Positions 26,762 to 36,075 are shown, counted from the first letter of the stretch. The stretch: DNA of 41,685 bases from an uncultured Planctomyces sp. (GCA_937904325.1 CALGTK010000062.1:1-41685), one strand, 5' to 3'. The notes: generated by a model from the letters alone, not told the origin. Numbers and translations: made by a program.

Positions 26762-27286
26762 TTAGACTGATGGTCGTTTACTGAGTCTACCCCACGGTTT
26801 GAAAACTGAAATCACGATCACAGTGGCCAGCAGTCCGATTTGCAGGACCCCGAAGATAAGTGCTTTTGAGTTCGCAGATTGATACGCGGGAGAATCGAAG
26901 GCTTGTAATCCCAGCTTTGCTGCAACCTCAGCCGTCTTGTTTATCCACGGGCCAAGAAACAGTGCTCCAAAACATACCATCCCCACAGTCGCAGCGATTT
27001 TGAAGACGATCCAGTACCACTGAAAGAATCCCCACTTGGTCTTCCAACTTAGGAACAGGCCGGTGACCAGCGAACCTCCGGCCGAGGCAATGATCATATA
27101 GTCATCAATAATTTTGACGCAGTTGCAGTGGACTACCAATGATTCTGCAGACTCAAAGGACGGGGGCCGCAGTGCGATCAACAGCACCATGGCAATGGCG
27201 GCTCCAAACCAGAGCCCCACGAAGATCAGGTGGATACTCAAGGTCCACTTTCGGCCGAGAGGTGTCAAAGGCAGTGTTCGAGTCAT
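26762..27286 (-). CDS. DUF2269-like integral membrane protein
   Basis: 174 residues with four membrane helices: about 15-35 (LSIHLIFVGLWFGAAIAMVL), 62-82 (DDYMIIASAGGSLVTGLFLSW), 90-112 (YWIVFKIAATVGMVCFGALF) and 146-165 (LIFGVLQIGLLATVIVISVF). The conserved His in the first helix and the Trp-Lys-Thr-Lys-Trp-Gly loop fit DUF2269-type proteins. The start ATG overlaps the stop of the DUF4013-like gene by four bases, with GGAAAG right before it, so the two are translationally coupled. Function is unknown; the ordered helix bundle with buried His could carry haem, but that is a guess. Confidence 0.75.
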   Translation of the reverse strand: MTRTLPLTPLGRKWTLSIHLIFVGLWFGAAIAMVLLIALRPPSFESAESLVVHCNCVKIIDDYMIIASAGGSLVTGLFLSWKTKWGFFQWYWIVFKIAATVGMVCFGALFLGPWINKTAEVAAKLGLQAFDSPAYQSANSKALIFGVLQIGLLATVIVISVFKPWGRLSKRPSV

Positions 27287-28239
27287 TGCTTTCCGTCATT
27301 GGACAAGGACCGCGAAACGGGCAAAGGCACAAAGACAGGTCCGATTTTCAATGCCAGCACGGGACACGTGTCGCTTCGAAATGCTGTAGAGGCTGGCGTG
27401 AACTTTTGTGTCCAGCGAGTTGCATAACAATCCATACGATCCCAGTACAGGGAGTCCATTTTGCGGAACCACGATTCCGCGAGGTAGTTCACGTCATTGT
27501 GTTGTGACTTCCTGAGTGGAATGTCGTTGAATAAGTAAACAATGACCAGATACGCCCACACAACCCCCCATGGGCTGAGTGGGAAACAGAAATGTCCGAT
27601 AAGTGCCACAATCGAGGAACCAATCCATGCCTCTGCGTAAGAACGGAAGTTGCGTCTTATCGTTCGAAATATCCATGAGATCTGAAATGCCTTCAGGTAA
27701 CTGCCCGTTCGCGTCACGTTCATGAAACCCGCCGGAATGATGAATGTGACCAGGCCAAACAAAAGACTGACAGTAAGAGCTTCCGGGAATGTGATGGCCG
27801 GCTCAGGCAGTCCGAATTGCGAGAACCACACCAGCACAGGCACGGTCATAGTCGACAGGATCGGCACGCTTACAATGAAAACGGCCAAAGTGACCCATGG
27901 AACGAGATCGCTATGGGGGCTCTGATTCAGCTGCACCACCAGCCAGATGAGTAGCGGGGCGTACCAAGTGTTGATGACAAGGACCGCCTTCAGTCCCTTG
28001 AAAATGTAATCTCCCAATTTGTTTCGCCAGTCGGGCAGCAGCGGAAGTTCACCGCCGACCAGATAAGTAATGGCCTCCGTCCGATAACCGAGGATCGCTG
28101 GCCAGCCAATGATGGGGATCAGTAATACCCACCCGCCGATACCAATTTTGTTTTTCCATTTCGGATCGGTTGCCATGAATAGACAGGCCGATCGCCAGTC
28201 GCGGGAGTAAAATTTCGGGGCAACTGAGGATGGTGCCAT
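27283..28239 (-). CDS. DUF4013-like membrane protein
   Basis: About 318 residues from ATG 28239; a TTG at 28287 in the same frame (AAGG upstream) is an alternative that adds 16 residues. The N-terminus has KWKNKIGIGGWVLLIPIIGW, then GYRTEAITYLVGG, the DUF4013 pattern. Hydrophobic segments follow at about 75-95, 112-132, 155-180 and 205-235. The C-terminus (from about 255) is soluble and rich in Trp, Tyr and Cys (SLYWDRMDCYATRW). It probably sits in the inner membrane. It overlaps the DUF2269-like gene by four bases. No activity is known for the family. Confidence 0.7.
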   Translation of the reverse strand: MAPSSVAPKFYSRDWRSACLFMATDPKWKNKIGIGGWVLLIPIIGWPAILGYRTEAITYLVGGELPLLPDWRNKLGDYIFKGLKAVLVINTWYAPLLIWLVVQLNQSPHSDLVPWVTLAVFIVSVPILSTMTVPVLVWFSQFGLPEPAITFPEALTVSLLFGLVTFIIPAGFMNVTRTGSYLKAFQISWIFRTIRRNFRSYAEAWIGSSIVALIGHFCFPLSPWGVVWAYLVIVYLFNDIPLRKSQHNDVNYLAESWFRKMDSLYWDRMDCYATRWTQKFTPASTAFRSDTCPVLALKIGPVFVPLPVSRSLSNDGKQ

Positions 28240-28373
28240 TGCTGCATCACTTACGGCATGAAGAATGAGGCGATCAATTCCAAGCAAGAAGTGCCTTGGG
28301 GGATTGACCTGGTCCAGAAATGGCAGCAGGTTCTACGCGACAGGGTGGTGTGGTTTATTCGCCGTAATGACAG

Positions 28374-28937
28374 CTAGCAAGAGCCGCAGCATTCAGAGGT
28401 CCGCTTCAGCTCCCCTTCATATTTGACGATCAGGCCAAGCAGTGGCAAAGAGAGTGTTACCAGGATACTGAAAACGTCATAAGACTCGGGCACCGTGTTG
28501 CTCGGACTGGCACACACGTGAATCCGAGGCCATATACAGTACGGCATTGATAGTCCCATCACCTTGCAACCGATCGTCCTGAAAAGTAAAGCACCGGCTT
28601 CCTCGCGCAACTGAAAAGCAAAATGCACACAGCCAACAGCTTCAATCAACGTACCGCCTTCTTCCCACATTTGACTCTGGAATGACTGGGTCCCGAAGTT
28701 ACGATTCCAGTGTTCGCCACGTGGGCAGGCAGTGATCTGCAACGTCACGGGGACAGCGACCGCCGGCTGGGGAAGCCTCATGATCCATCCCATTGCATAA
28801 GAGAACGGGCCATTTCCGCGTGTGATGCGAAACAGGCCTTCGGCACGTGCTCCAGGTCCCGTCCCGTGAAACTTAGCGACAGCCGGGTGAAGCTGTTCGA
28901 AGTCATCACCGAGGACTGCTGGAAAAAGGGCTGACAT
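28374..28937 (-). CDS. DUF4166 protein
   Basis: 187 residues, ATG 28937 with GGAGAAG upstream. It opens with the DUF4166 signature region LFPAVLGDDFEQLHPAVAKFH, then GLFRITRGNG, WIMRLPQP and VPVTLQI. The middle has RNFGTQSFQSQMW and the late part the recurring pattern MGLSMPYCIWPRI. In other bacteria DUF4166 is often fused to or beside a saccharopine-dehydrogenase-like or epimerase domain and stress genes. The C-terminus ends in clustered Cys (SECCGSC). Cytoplasmic by composition. Function unknown. Confidence 0.88.
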   Translation of the reverse strand: MSALFPAVLGDDFEQLHPAVAKFHGTGPGARAEGLFRITRGNGPFSYAMGWIMRLPQPAVAVPVTLQITACPRGEHWNRNFGTQSFQSQMWEEGGTLIEAVGCVHFAFQLREEAGALLFRTIGCKVMGLSMPYCIWPRIHVCASPSNTVPESYDVFSILVTLSLPLLGLIVKYEGELKRTSECCGSC

Positions 28938-28964
28938 CTAATTTTCTTCTCCATAGACGATCAT

Positions 28965-29711
28965 TCAGCAACGCTCGTTCAGCCACCCCTTAACCTTAAT
29001 GTCTTTAGCAAAAAGCAGATGTGGCTCATCGTGGCTTTCAAGCCCAATGGAAGCAAGCATAGTATTTGAATCCGGCTCAAACTCTGCCGCCTGTAATGGC
29101 CAGGGTGAATGGTCAATTTCACCACGAAGTAGCCTGCCGGATCGATCCTGAGCGTACAGGCAGTAGCGTGCCGTCAACCAGTATTCTAAAGAACCGGGCT
29201 GCGCATAAAACACTTCACCAACGGGTCGATAGCGAGCGACAAGGCTAGCTGAGGGCTCGCCCCGATGAGTCCTGTGACTGCGATAGTTGTACCAATCGGC
29301 ATCCTGCTCTATCGACATCTCTGCATCCATGTACGGCAAGTGGAATGCCAACCGGGCCACGCGAACAGCGATCGGATTTGTGGCATCAAGACTGAAGAAC
29401 CACACGCCCGGTTTTCCGTCGATCGAAACGTATGTCCGAATGTTCAATTCGGGAAAAGCGGACAACCAGGGAACGGCCGGTACAAATCGCGGAGCCACAT
29501 CCGTCATCCGGAACGGCACCACCGCAACCCACGCCTTGCCATCGAAAGCATCGACTTCCAGCCCCTGAGGCAACAATGCAGCGATGTCTTCTTTCGGGAA
29601 ACTCCAATGGGCAAACAACAAATCATGCCAGCGCATGCGCATGGCGTAGGATCGAAGGGGAAGCGGCCATGTCCGATCTGTGCCGGGGCACCTGGTGTTT
29701 GCGTTGTTCAT
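28965..29711 (-). CDS. DUF2071 (YqjF-like) protein
   Basis: About 248 residues from ATG 29711 (MNNANTRCPGTD); the site is not strongly marked and the next in-frame start would shorten the N-terminus by about 20 residues. The DUF2071 pattern is clear: RWHDLLFAHWSFPKEDIAALLP near the start, GLEVDAFDGKAWVAVVPF, NIRTYVSIDGKPGVWFFSLDA, then PLQAAEFEPD and HLLFAKDIKVKGW at the end. Cytoplasmic, probably beta-rich. It lies 27 bases upstream of DUF4166 on the same strand, so the two are an operon. No activity is known. Confidence 0.88.
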   Translation of the reverse strand: MNNANTRCPGTDRTWPLPLRSYAMRMRWHDLLFAHWSFPKEDIAALLPQGLEVDAFDGKAWVAVVPFRMTDVAPRFVPAVPWLSAFPELNIRTYVSIDGKPGVWFFSLDATNPIAVRVARLAFHLPYMDAEMSIEQDADWYNYRSHRTHRGEPSASLVARYRPVGEVFYAQPGSLEYWLTARYCLYAQDRSGRLLRGEIDHSPWPLQAAEFEPDSNTMLASIGLESHDEPHLLFAKDIKVKGWLNERC

Positions 29712-30221
29712 AATGTTGATTTTCAGACGGCGCCGTGGCAGTTGGTCTACCTCAGTAATGATGCCACTTTTAAATAGTGGACAGTTAGTGTGAGGAAATG
29801 CCTGCTGACGTAAGCACACTCACTGATCCGGAAGCCGACGGCATCAAACTGGACGAAAATGCCTGACGATCTCTATATGTCATCTACATCAATCACACCA
29901 CCATCGACGATGGTAAACTTGTTTTACGCATTACTGCAGGCAAACCGTATTTTAAACGGTACTCTAACTGTTCGTGCCAATGTGCTGTATAAATACCTGA
30001 GTTTCTTGAGTCGAGCATCAAGGATGCCCGAAGAGGTGTCGCCGCCAAACCTTCGCTGTCAGACGGAGCTTTTGGGCAACTAAGGCGGCAGTAACCTGCC
30101 TGGCGACTGTTCCGAACCGGATCTGCAGCTTTCTGTTCAGATCAGGAATACCGCAAATGGCTTCCTTTGCGTGCTCGGCATCGCACGCGTCCCTGACTGG
30201 TATTCGACGAAGGAGTTCAAC
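29712..30221. other. Divergent control region without a gene
   Basis: About 510 bases between the DUF2071 gene (minus) and the peptidase-like gene (plus), so it should hold both promoters. A 74-codon plus-strand frame at 29859-30083 has no ribosome site or family and is not called. A minus-strand frame ending at 30018 looks protein-like over some 50 codons (GTVARQVTAALVAQKLRL) but has no start of its own; it may be an old gene fragment. Confidence 0.4.
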
Positions 30222-31796
30222 GTGTTTTTGAAAAACACTGCCATAGCTTGCGTGCTGATGCTCGCGGGTTCGACTTTCAGCCTCGGTCAGGGCGAGAAGC
30301 AAGCCGAACCGAGCAAGCGAACAACTGACGCAAGAACAGCGATTCCGTCGGTTGCTCAACGAGTAAAGCAATTGGACAAGGACGGCGATGGAAAGCTGAC
30401 AGCTAAAGAGGTCAGCGAGACTCCATTTGCCCGGACTTTCATGCGTTGGGATGACAACCTTGACGGCACGGTAACTGAGGCTGAAATTGGCAAGTATCGC
30501 CGTTCGCGAGGGATTCCGATTGAAGGTATTGTCGCAGCGCGCTCTCGACAGCAATCGCCCGATGTGAATGTGGCCGCAAAGCTTACGATTCCAGATGTCG
30601 ATGATCTCCTGAGAGTTAGCCGCGGGACTCGTCCGCCGCGTCAAGCGATCCAGAATTCGGCGTACGTGATCAAGACGAAACCGCACGCCGTCGATGGCGA
30701 GAAATACGTCATCCTGACTGACCACAAGGGACAGGACTATCTTAAGTCGCTGCAGCGATTGGCAAAGCACCGTGACGGACTGATTCTGCGTGTCGATGAT
30801 CTGGCCGTACTGTCCAGAAATCCGGACGACATGAACATCATGCGCGAGCAACTTCGGAAAGCGAACGTTCGCTATCTGGCAATTGCGCCGCGCATGGAGA
30901 CATATCGTGAGAACACTCTGCTGGGAATGTGGGAGCTGATTTCGACGATCGACAGCGACCCGCAACTCGATGCTTTTCCGGGGGTACTGCTGGCCTCAGA
31001 CGAGGAGAAGTTCTCAGGGCTGGTCGACAGGTCCATCAATTACACACCGCAGAGTGCACAGGACATTCGGCCGTTCGCAATCAGTCAGGTTCCGTCGAAG
31101 CGGGAACTGCGCTCGCTGCAGAAGTCTGGCATTCTCAGAAAGCTGTTCTCCGAACACGGAGCCAGAACACCGACCATGGGAATCTACAGTGCGGAGGCGG
31201 CTGATGCCCCCAGGCTTCCAGGCGATCAGTTCTGGAGCTATCAGGCAAAGAGTCGAAGTGATTACCTCAAGCAGTTTCCTGATGAAGCGGCGCAGGAGTT
31301 TGATCGGGCGTCGCTGCTCGTCATGCATGGCCACGGCATTCCTGGCATGTCCTGTGGTGTCGATAATGAAGCGATTTCCGGTGTACTGTCCGCGAGCGTC
31401 GTGCTGTGTGGATCTTGTTTTTCCGCATCGCCGAAGAAATCGGACTTTCCAGCCATGCGTCGGGCACCAGGTGGATACAACGTTGAAGTCCGTGACGCAT
31501 TCACCGTGCGAGCGATCGACAATGGGGCCTGTGTGGCGTTCGGCCACATGCGTCTGAGTCAGGGGTTTCCACATCTGTATCCGGTACTGGAAACCTGGAT
31601 GAAGGGAAGAACCGTTGGCGAGGCGTACCAGGAACTGGTGAATGGTATCATTGAAATGCAGGGGACAGAGTCTGGTGGTTTCGTGGTGACAGAGCCGTCT
31701 GCCAACGGGCGACAGCCGCGGCAGAACCTTCTGCTGTACGTGGTCTTCGGCGATCCTGCTGTTCGACCGTTTGAGCAGATGGTGCGATCGCGATAA
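30222..31796 (+). CDS. Secreted EF-hand protein with C25-like (gingipain-type) cysteine peptidase domain
   Basis: 524 residues. The start chosen is GTG 30222, six bases after AAGGAG. A signal peptide follows (FLKNTAIACVLMLAGSTFSLG). Two EF-hands have complete calcium loops: residues 52-63 (DKDGDGKLTAKE) and 77-88 (DDNLDGTVTEAE). The C-terminal half resembles clan CD peptidases of the gingipain/C25 kind. His371 lies in LLVMHGHGIPG and Cys399 in VVLCGSCFSASP, spaced like a His/Cys dyad. Then come NGACVAFGHMR, ETWMKGRTVGEAYQELV and the typical ending LYVVFGDPAVRP. It probably cuts proteins outside the cytoplasm in a calcium-dependent way; activity is not proven. The next gene (23 bases away) encodes a metallo-beta-lactamase fold protein in the same operon. 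Confidence 0.82.
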   Translation: MFLKNTAIACVLMLAGSTFSLGQGEKQAEPSKRTTDARTAIPSVAQRVKQLDKDGDGKLTAKEVSETPFARTFMRWDDNLDGTVTEAEIGKYRRSRGIPIEGIVAARSRQQSPDVNVAAKLTIPDVDDLLRVSRGTRPPRQAIQNSAYVIKTKPHAVDGEKYVILTDHKGQDYLKSLQRLAKHRDGLILRVDDLAVLSRNPDDMNIMREQLRKANVRYLAIAPRMETYRENTLLGMWELISTIDSDPQLDAFPGVLLASDEEKFSGLVDRSINYTPQSAQDIRPFAISQVPSKRELRSLQKSGILRKLFSEHGARTPTMGIYSAEAADAPRLPGDQFWSYQAKSRSDYLKQFPDEAAQEFDRASLLVMHGHGIPGMSCGVDNEAISGVLSASVVLCGSCFSASPKKSDFPAMRRAPGGYNVEVRDAFTVRAIDNGACVAFGHMRLSQGFPHLYPVLETWMKGRTVGEAYQELVNGIIEMQGTESGGFVVTEPSANGRQPRQNLLLYVVFGDPAVRPFEQMVRSR

Positions 31797-31818
31797 AGCT
31801 GAGTCCGAAGGGTCAGAG

Positions 31819-32814
31819 ATGAATCAGATGCGAGTGATAAATGCCATCAGCCGAAGAGTACTTATCAGTTTCGCAACAGGCGTGCTGGTACTGGCGTTGA
31901 ATGACCATGCGATATGCCAGCCCCTCAAAACAATCGCTTCGGCTCAGAACGCTCCTTACGTTGTTGTTCTGGGAATCACCCAGGACGGCGGTTATCCGCA
32001 GGCCGGTTGTCGGAAGGAATGCTGCCGACTGCACTTGAATGTTCCTCAGAAGCACCGACACGTGGTGTGCCTGGCCATCGTCGACCCAGCGAGTCATCAA
32101 CGCTGGTTAGTGGAATGCACACCGCACTTTCGCGAGCAACTTCACCGGCTTGATCAAATCTCGCCCTCTACCGATCGTATTGGCCTTGATGGAATCTTTC
32201 TAACACATGCGCACATCGGCCACTATGCGGGATTAATCCATCTTGGCCGCGAAGTCATGGGGGCCGATCGCGTGCCGGTCTACTCGATGCCTCGCATGAA
32301 ACGTTTTCTAGAGACCAATGGTCCGTGGAGTCAGCTCGTTACAGCGAAGAACATCGCGATTCGCGAGTTGGAGGATGTTCGGGCGGTCAAGCTCAACGAA
32401 CGCCTCAGCATTACGCCGCTGCTGGTCCCGCACCGTGATGAGTACTCAGAGACAGTGGGCTTCCGCATCCAGGGTCCGACGCGGTCTGCGCTGTTTCTTC
32501 CCGACATCGATAAGTGGGATCGGTGGGATACAAAAATTGAGGACGTCATCCGGGATGTCGACGTCGCCTGGCTCGACGGCACATTCTTCGCCGACGGCGA
32601 GTTGCCAGGCCGCGATATGTCGAAGATCCCGCATCCCTTCATAGCCGAGAGCATAAGACGATTCTCTGACCTCCCCGCAGTTGAACGAAACAAAATCCGA
32701 TTCATTCACTTCAATCACACCAATCCTGTACTCGACCCGCGCAGCCCCGCCACGAAACGTATTCAGAACGCGGGCCACCATTCCGCTGCTGAAGGCGAGC
32801 ATTTTCAACTTTAG
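31819..32814 (+). CDS. Secreted PqqB-like metallo-beta-lactamase-fold protein
   Basis: 331 residues from ATG 31819, with a hydrophobic signal (RRVLISFATGVLVLALN). The fold is that of PqqB-like hydrolases: YVVVLGITQDGGYPQAGC with nearby RKECC, DGIFLTHAHIGHYAGLIHLGREVMG, later PLLVPHRDEYSETVGFRI, FLPDIDKW, and a final IRFIHFNHTNP. In the metal motif the usual HxHxDH reads His130-Ala-His132-Ile-Gly134-His135, so the Asp that binds the second metal is Gly. It may bind one metal, or act like PqqB relatives. PqqB itself is cytoplasmic, whereas this has a signal, so the substrate probably lies outside. It follows the C25-like gene by 22 bases in the same operon. Confidence 0.85.
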   Translation: MNQMRVINAISRRVLISFATGVLVLALNDHAICQPLKTIASAQNAPYVVVLGITQDGGYPQAGCRKECCRLHLNVPQKHRHVVCLAIVDPASHQRWLVECTPHFREQLHRLDQISPSTDRIGLDGIFLTHAHIGHYAGLIHLGREVMGADRVPVYSMPRMKRFLETNGPWSQLVTAKNIAIRELEDVRAVKLNERLSITPLLVPHRDEYSETVGFRIQGPTRSALFLPDIDKWDRWDTKIEDVIRDVDVAWLDGTFFADGELPGRDMSKIPHPFIAESIRRFSDLPAVERNKIRFIHFNHTNPVLDPRSPATKRIQNAGHHSAAEGEHFQL

Positions 32815-33620
32815 ATCGACGGTTACGAGAATAGATATAAGCCACCGACCCGACAGCGACGACTGACAAACTGGTGTGTACGAAGCGAGCGAATGACAAT
32901 TAAACAATGGTCGTCCGAAAGCAACGATCGGTTCGGCGCAGTCACTGGGCTCCAAATACGGCTAGCGATTGACTGTTCGACGCCGCGGCCCATAAGCGTG
33001 AACTCGCAGGGTCAAACAACTCTGCCAAAATCACAATGCCGTGAAACACTGGAAATCCTGCTGCTTCCGAACAAGGCCGTGAACTTGAGTTTCTGCGGGA
33101 CGTCTGGTTAAACCTCGATTCAGATGTCCGGTACCTCTTCGTGAAACCTGCACGTCAGGCTGCATCAATTTTCGGGCGTAATGCTTGAGTCCATGTCATC
33201 GAGTGTGTCAGAGCAGGTTGCCAGGAAACGTCTACGCGTCAATTCAAGACAGCTTGATACCACTTCAGAGTGAATCGCCTCATAGACGGGCAGCTTCCAG
33301 CGAACTTTTTCCCCTCGAAGTCACAGCGTCTGAACTCGTCGCAGAGGCCTCGTTACCCAAAGTCAACATTCCGGAGTCACCTGACTTATCGCTCGAATGT
33401 TATTTGTTCGCGAAGCCAGATGTGTTGCCGAATTGCTACACACCCGACTGATCCGCAGCGAGGCAAGCCGACTTCGCCATAGTCCACAGCGATCAAATTG
33501 ACGCGCCCCAGGTATGGTCCAAGCTTGTGGAACAATATTGAAACGTCTGCTCCAGACACCACGCCAATAGATAATTGGCGAGTTCCCTTGTGATTGTTCA
33601 GACCAGAACGAGACATCAGC
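32815..33620. other. Long intergenic stretch before the biosynthetic cluster
   Basis: About 800 bases. Frames at 32893-33111 and 33185-33451 are short, without ribosome sites, and do not look coding. No terminator, tRNA or repeat was found. It should contain the promoter of the asparagine-synthetase-like gene at 33621. Confidence 0.45.
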
Positions 33621-35582
33621 ATGTGCGGAATTGCAGGTATTCAGCGATTTGACGGACAGCCGGTGCGGCGTGACACGCTTGGGTCAATGGTCGCAACGCT
33701 GGACCACCGTGGGCCGGACGCGAATGGGGTTAAGCTAAGCGGTTCGGTTGGTCTGGGACACACACGGTTAAGCATCATCGATATCTCCGGAGGCGTGCAG
33801 CCGATGGAGTTCAAAAGCAAGGACGCCGAAAACCTCATCACGTTCAACGGCGAGATTTTCAACTATATCGAACTGCGTGAGGAGTTGATCGGCTGTGGAC
33901 GACGATTCGCGACCACTTCGGACACCGAAGTCGTACTGCAGGCGTATGCTGAATGGGGAGAGGACTGCGTCAAGCACTTCAACGGCCAGTGGGCCTTTGC
34001 CATCTGGGACGCTCGACGCCGGAAACTTTTTCTGTCTCGCGATCGGCTTGGAATGCGACCACTGTTTTACACGATCAGTGGCCAGACATTTCTGTTTGCT
34101 TCCGAAGTGAAGGCCATTTTCACCCATCCGGGGGTAAGCAAGGCGATTGATCCAGTTGGGCTCGATCAACTTTTTACGTTCTGGTCGGCTCAGCCGCCGC
34201 GTACAATCTTTGCGGGGATCAACCTGCTGCCGCCGGGCCACTCGCTGACCGTTGAAGACGGTAAGCTGACAGTCTCACAGTATTGGGATGTTGATTTCTC
34301 TGAGACTTTGGAACACGTCCCGGCTCGTGAACTTGAAGAACAGCTGCTCGACCTTCTGACAGATGCGACGAGGCTGCGACTTCGCAGCGATGTACCGGTC
34401 GGGGCGTACCTCTCAGGCGGTCTCGACTCGTCAATAACGGCGGCACTGGCGAAAGACCTCAACCGCGAACAGCTAAGTACGTTTTCGGTCGAGTTCGAGA
34501 ATCCCGAATTTGACGAAAGCATCTTTCAACACGAAGTTGTCAGGCGGCTCAAGACGGAGCATCACACTGTCCGCTGCTCACACGACGCCATCGGCCGTAT
34601 CTTTCCGCAAGTCATCCGACACACTGAGACCCCGGTTCTGCGAACGGCGCCGGCTCCATTGTTCCTGCTTTCGAAGCTCGTACATGAGGCGGGCATCAAG
34701 GTTGTGTTGACCGGCGAAGGGGCAGACGAAGCATTCGGTGGCTACGACATATTTAAAGAGGCGAAGCTGCGGCGGTTCTGGTCACGGCAGCCTGACTCAA
34801 AAATTCGCCCGCTACTGCTCAAGCGGCTGTATCCGTACATGAAAAACATTCAGTCGCAGCCGCCGGCATATCTGCGGGCATTCTTCGGGGTGAAGCCGGA
34901 GACGGTCGGCCATCCGTTCTTCTCGCATCTGCCACGATTTCAGCTGACCAGCAAACTGAAAGCATTCTTTACGCCGGACGTTCTGGCGGCGACGTTTGAC
35001 CACGATCCATTGAGTGACGCCGAGGATCGATTGCCAGACGCCTTCCATGGGTGGGACGCATTTGAAAAATCGCAGTACCTGGAAACCCGTGGTTTGATGC
35101 CGGGCTACATTCTGTCGTCACAGGGCGACCGGATGACGATGGCCAACAGCATCGAAGGGCGTTTCCCGTTCCTCGACCACCGCCTGGTCGAGTTTGGCGC
35201 GAAACTGCCACCACGACTGAAAATGGCAGGCCTCGATGAGAAGCACATTCTTAAGAATGCCACGAAACATCTCGTGCCGGATTCGATTCGACAGCGAGCC
35301 AAGCAACCATACCGTGCGCCAGACGCGAATAGTTTTTTCGATACCGACTCCGGCATGGCACGCTTCGAATATGTCGACGCGTTGCTTTCGCCTGCGGCGA
35401 TTGCAGACGCAGGACTGTTCGATCCTGACGTCGTCGGCAAGCTGATCGATAAAACTCGCAGCGGGGCCGCCATCGGAACGAAAGACAACATGGCACTGGT
35501 CGGCGTTCTGTCAGCTCAGCTTGTGGTTGAGCAATTCATAAAAGGACGTCCAGTCGATGTGCCGGGAGCGATTCCGGTGTGA
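33621..35582 (+). CDS. AsnB-type glutamine-dependent amidotransferase (asparagine synthetase family)
   Basis: 653 residues. The start must be ATG 33621, because Met is followed by the nucleophile Cys2 (MCGIAGIQRF), exposed after Met removal. The glutaminase domain (about 1-210) shows LDHRGPDANG, GHTRLSIID, FNGEIFNY and SRDRLGMRPL. The synthetase domain has the ATP motif SGGLDSS (265-271), LTGEGADEAFGGYD, and DRMTMANSIEGRFPFLDHRLVEFG. It makes ammonia from glutamine and joins it, or an amine, to a carboxylate activated as acyl-AMP. Being first in a run with carrier protein and ligase genes, it probably amidates a specialised substrate rather than making bulk asparagine. Similar proteins occur in exosortase-linked polysaccharide loci. 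Confidence 0.92.
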   Translation: MCGIAGIQRFDGQPVRRDTLGSMVATLDHRGPDANGVKLSGSVGLGHTRLSIIDISGGVQPMEFKSKDAENLITFNGEIFNYIELREELIGCGRRFATTSDTEVVLQAYAEWGEDCVKHFNGQWAFAIWDARRRKLFLSRDRLGMRPLFYTISGQTFLFASEVKAIFTHPGVSKAIDPVGLDQLFTFWSAQPPRTIFAGINLLPPGHSLTVEDGKLTVSQYWDVDFSETLEHVPARELEEQLLDLLTDATRLRLRSDVPVGAYLSGGLDSSITAALAKDLNREQLSTFSVEFENPEFDESIFQHEVVRRLKTEHHTVRCSHDAIGRIFPQVIRHTETPVLRTAPAPLFLLSKLVHEAGIKVVLTGEGADEAFGGYDIFKEAKLRRFWSRQPDSKIRPLLLKRLYPYMKNIQSQPPAYLRAFFGVKPETVGHPFFSHLPRFQLTSKLKAFFTPDVLAATFDHDPLSDAEDRLPDAFHGWDAFEKSQYLETRGLMPGYILSSQGDRMTMANSIEGRFPFLDHRLVEFGAKLPPRLKMAGLDEKHILKNATKHLVPDSIRQRAKQPYRAPDANSFFDTDSGMARFEYVDALLSPAAIADAGLFDPDVVGKLIDKTRSGAAIGTKDNMALVGVLSAQLVVEQFIKGRPVDVPGAIPV

Positions 35583-35678
35583 TTTACGAAGTGGGTCAAG
35601 TCTTCGCGGCCCAGTATGTTCATTCTCTGTTGGTGGGTCGCGATGACTCGATCCGCCAGACGCTTTCGAAAGATAAAA

Positions 35679-35936
35679 ATGCCTGCGATTGAAACCGATA
35701 TTCGTGAGTTCGTCACCGATAACTTTCTTTTTGGCCGCAAAAACGTGTCGCTTTCGGGCGATGACTCGTTGCTTGAAGAAGGGCTCATCGACTCAACAGG
35801 AGTGCTCGAACTGGTAATGTTCATTGAGGGAAAATTCGACGTCACAGTCGAAGACGAAGACCTCGTGCCTGACAACCTAGATTCGATCAACTGCCTGATC
35901 TCATTCATTGAGAGCAAGCTTGAAGAAGCGAAATAG
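35679..35936 (+). CDS. Acyl carrier protein
   Basis: 85 residues from ATG 35679; the in-frame extension from 35616 is unlikely. The phosphopantetheine-bearing Ser is Ser39 in EEGLIDSTGVLEL, where most ACPs have D-S-L/M. The rest is a short helical bundle (MFIEGKFDVTVEDEDLVPDNLDSI) of strongly acidic composition. It is a stand-alone carrier, 96 bases after the amidotransferase gene and 139 before the AMP-ligase gene, so the ligase most likely loads it. It resembles D-alanyl or aminoacyl carrier proteins as much as fatty-acid ACP. Substrate unknown. Confidence 0.9.
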   Translation: MPAIETDIREFVTDNFLFGRKNVSLSGDDSLLEEGLIDSTGVLELVMFIEGKFDVTVEDEDLVPDNLDSINCLISFIESKLEEAK

Positions 35937-36075
35937 CCCAGCGTGACAAAGTTAATCGAACGTTCTCAAGCAGGTGCGTTTGTCAGCGCATTCCTGAGAC
36001 ATTGCACTCGCAGCCGTACCGTCTCACGTCGGCTCGATCGCCGAGTCACTCGGATCCATCAACGGAACACGACCT

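Noticed and set aside
29859-30083. 74-codon open frame on the plus strand
   Set aside because: No ribosome site, no recognisable pattern, lies in the divergent control region.
30018-30965. 315-codon open frame on the minus strand
   Set aside because: Most of it is antisense to the EF-hand/C25-like gene, which has a ribosome site, signal peptide and motifs; only the last 50 codons lie outside it.
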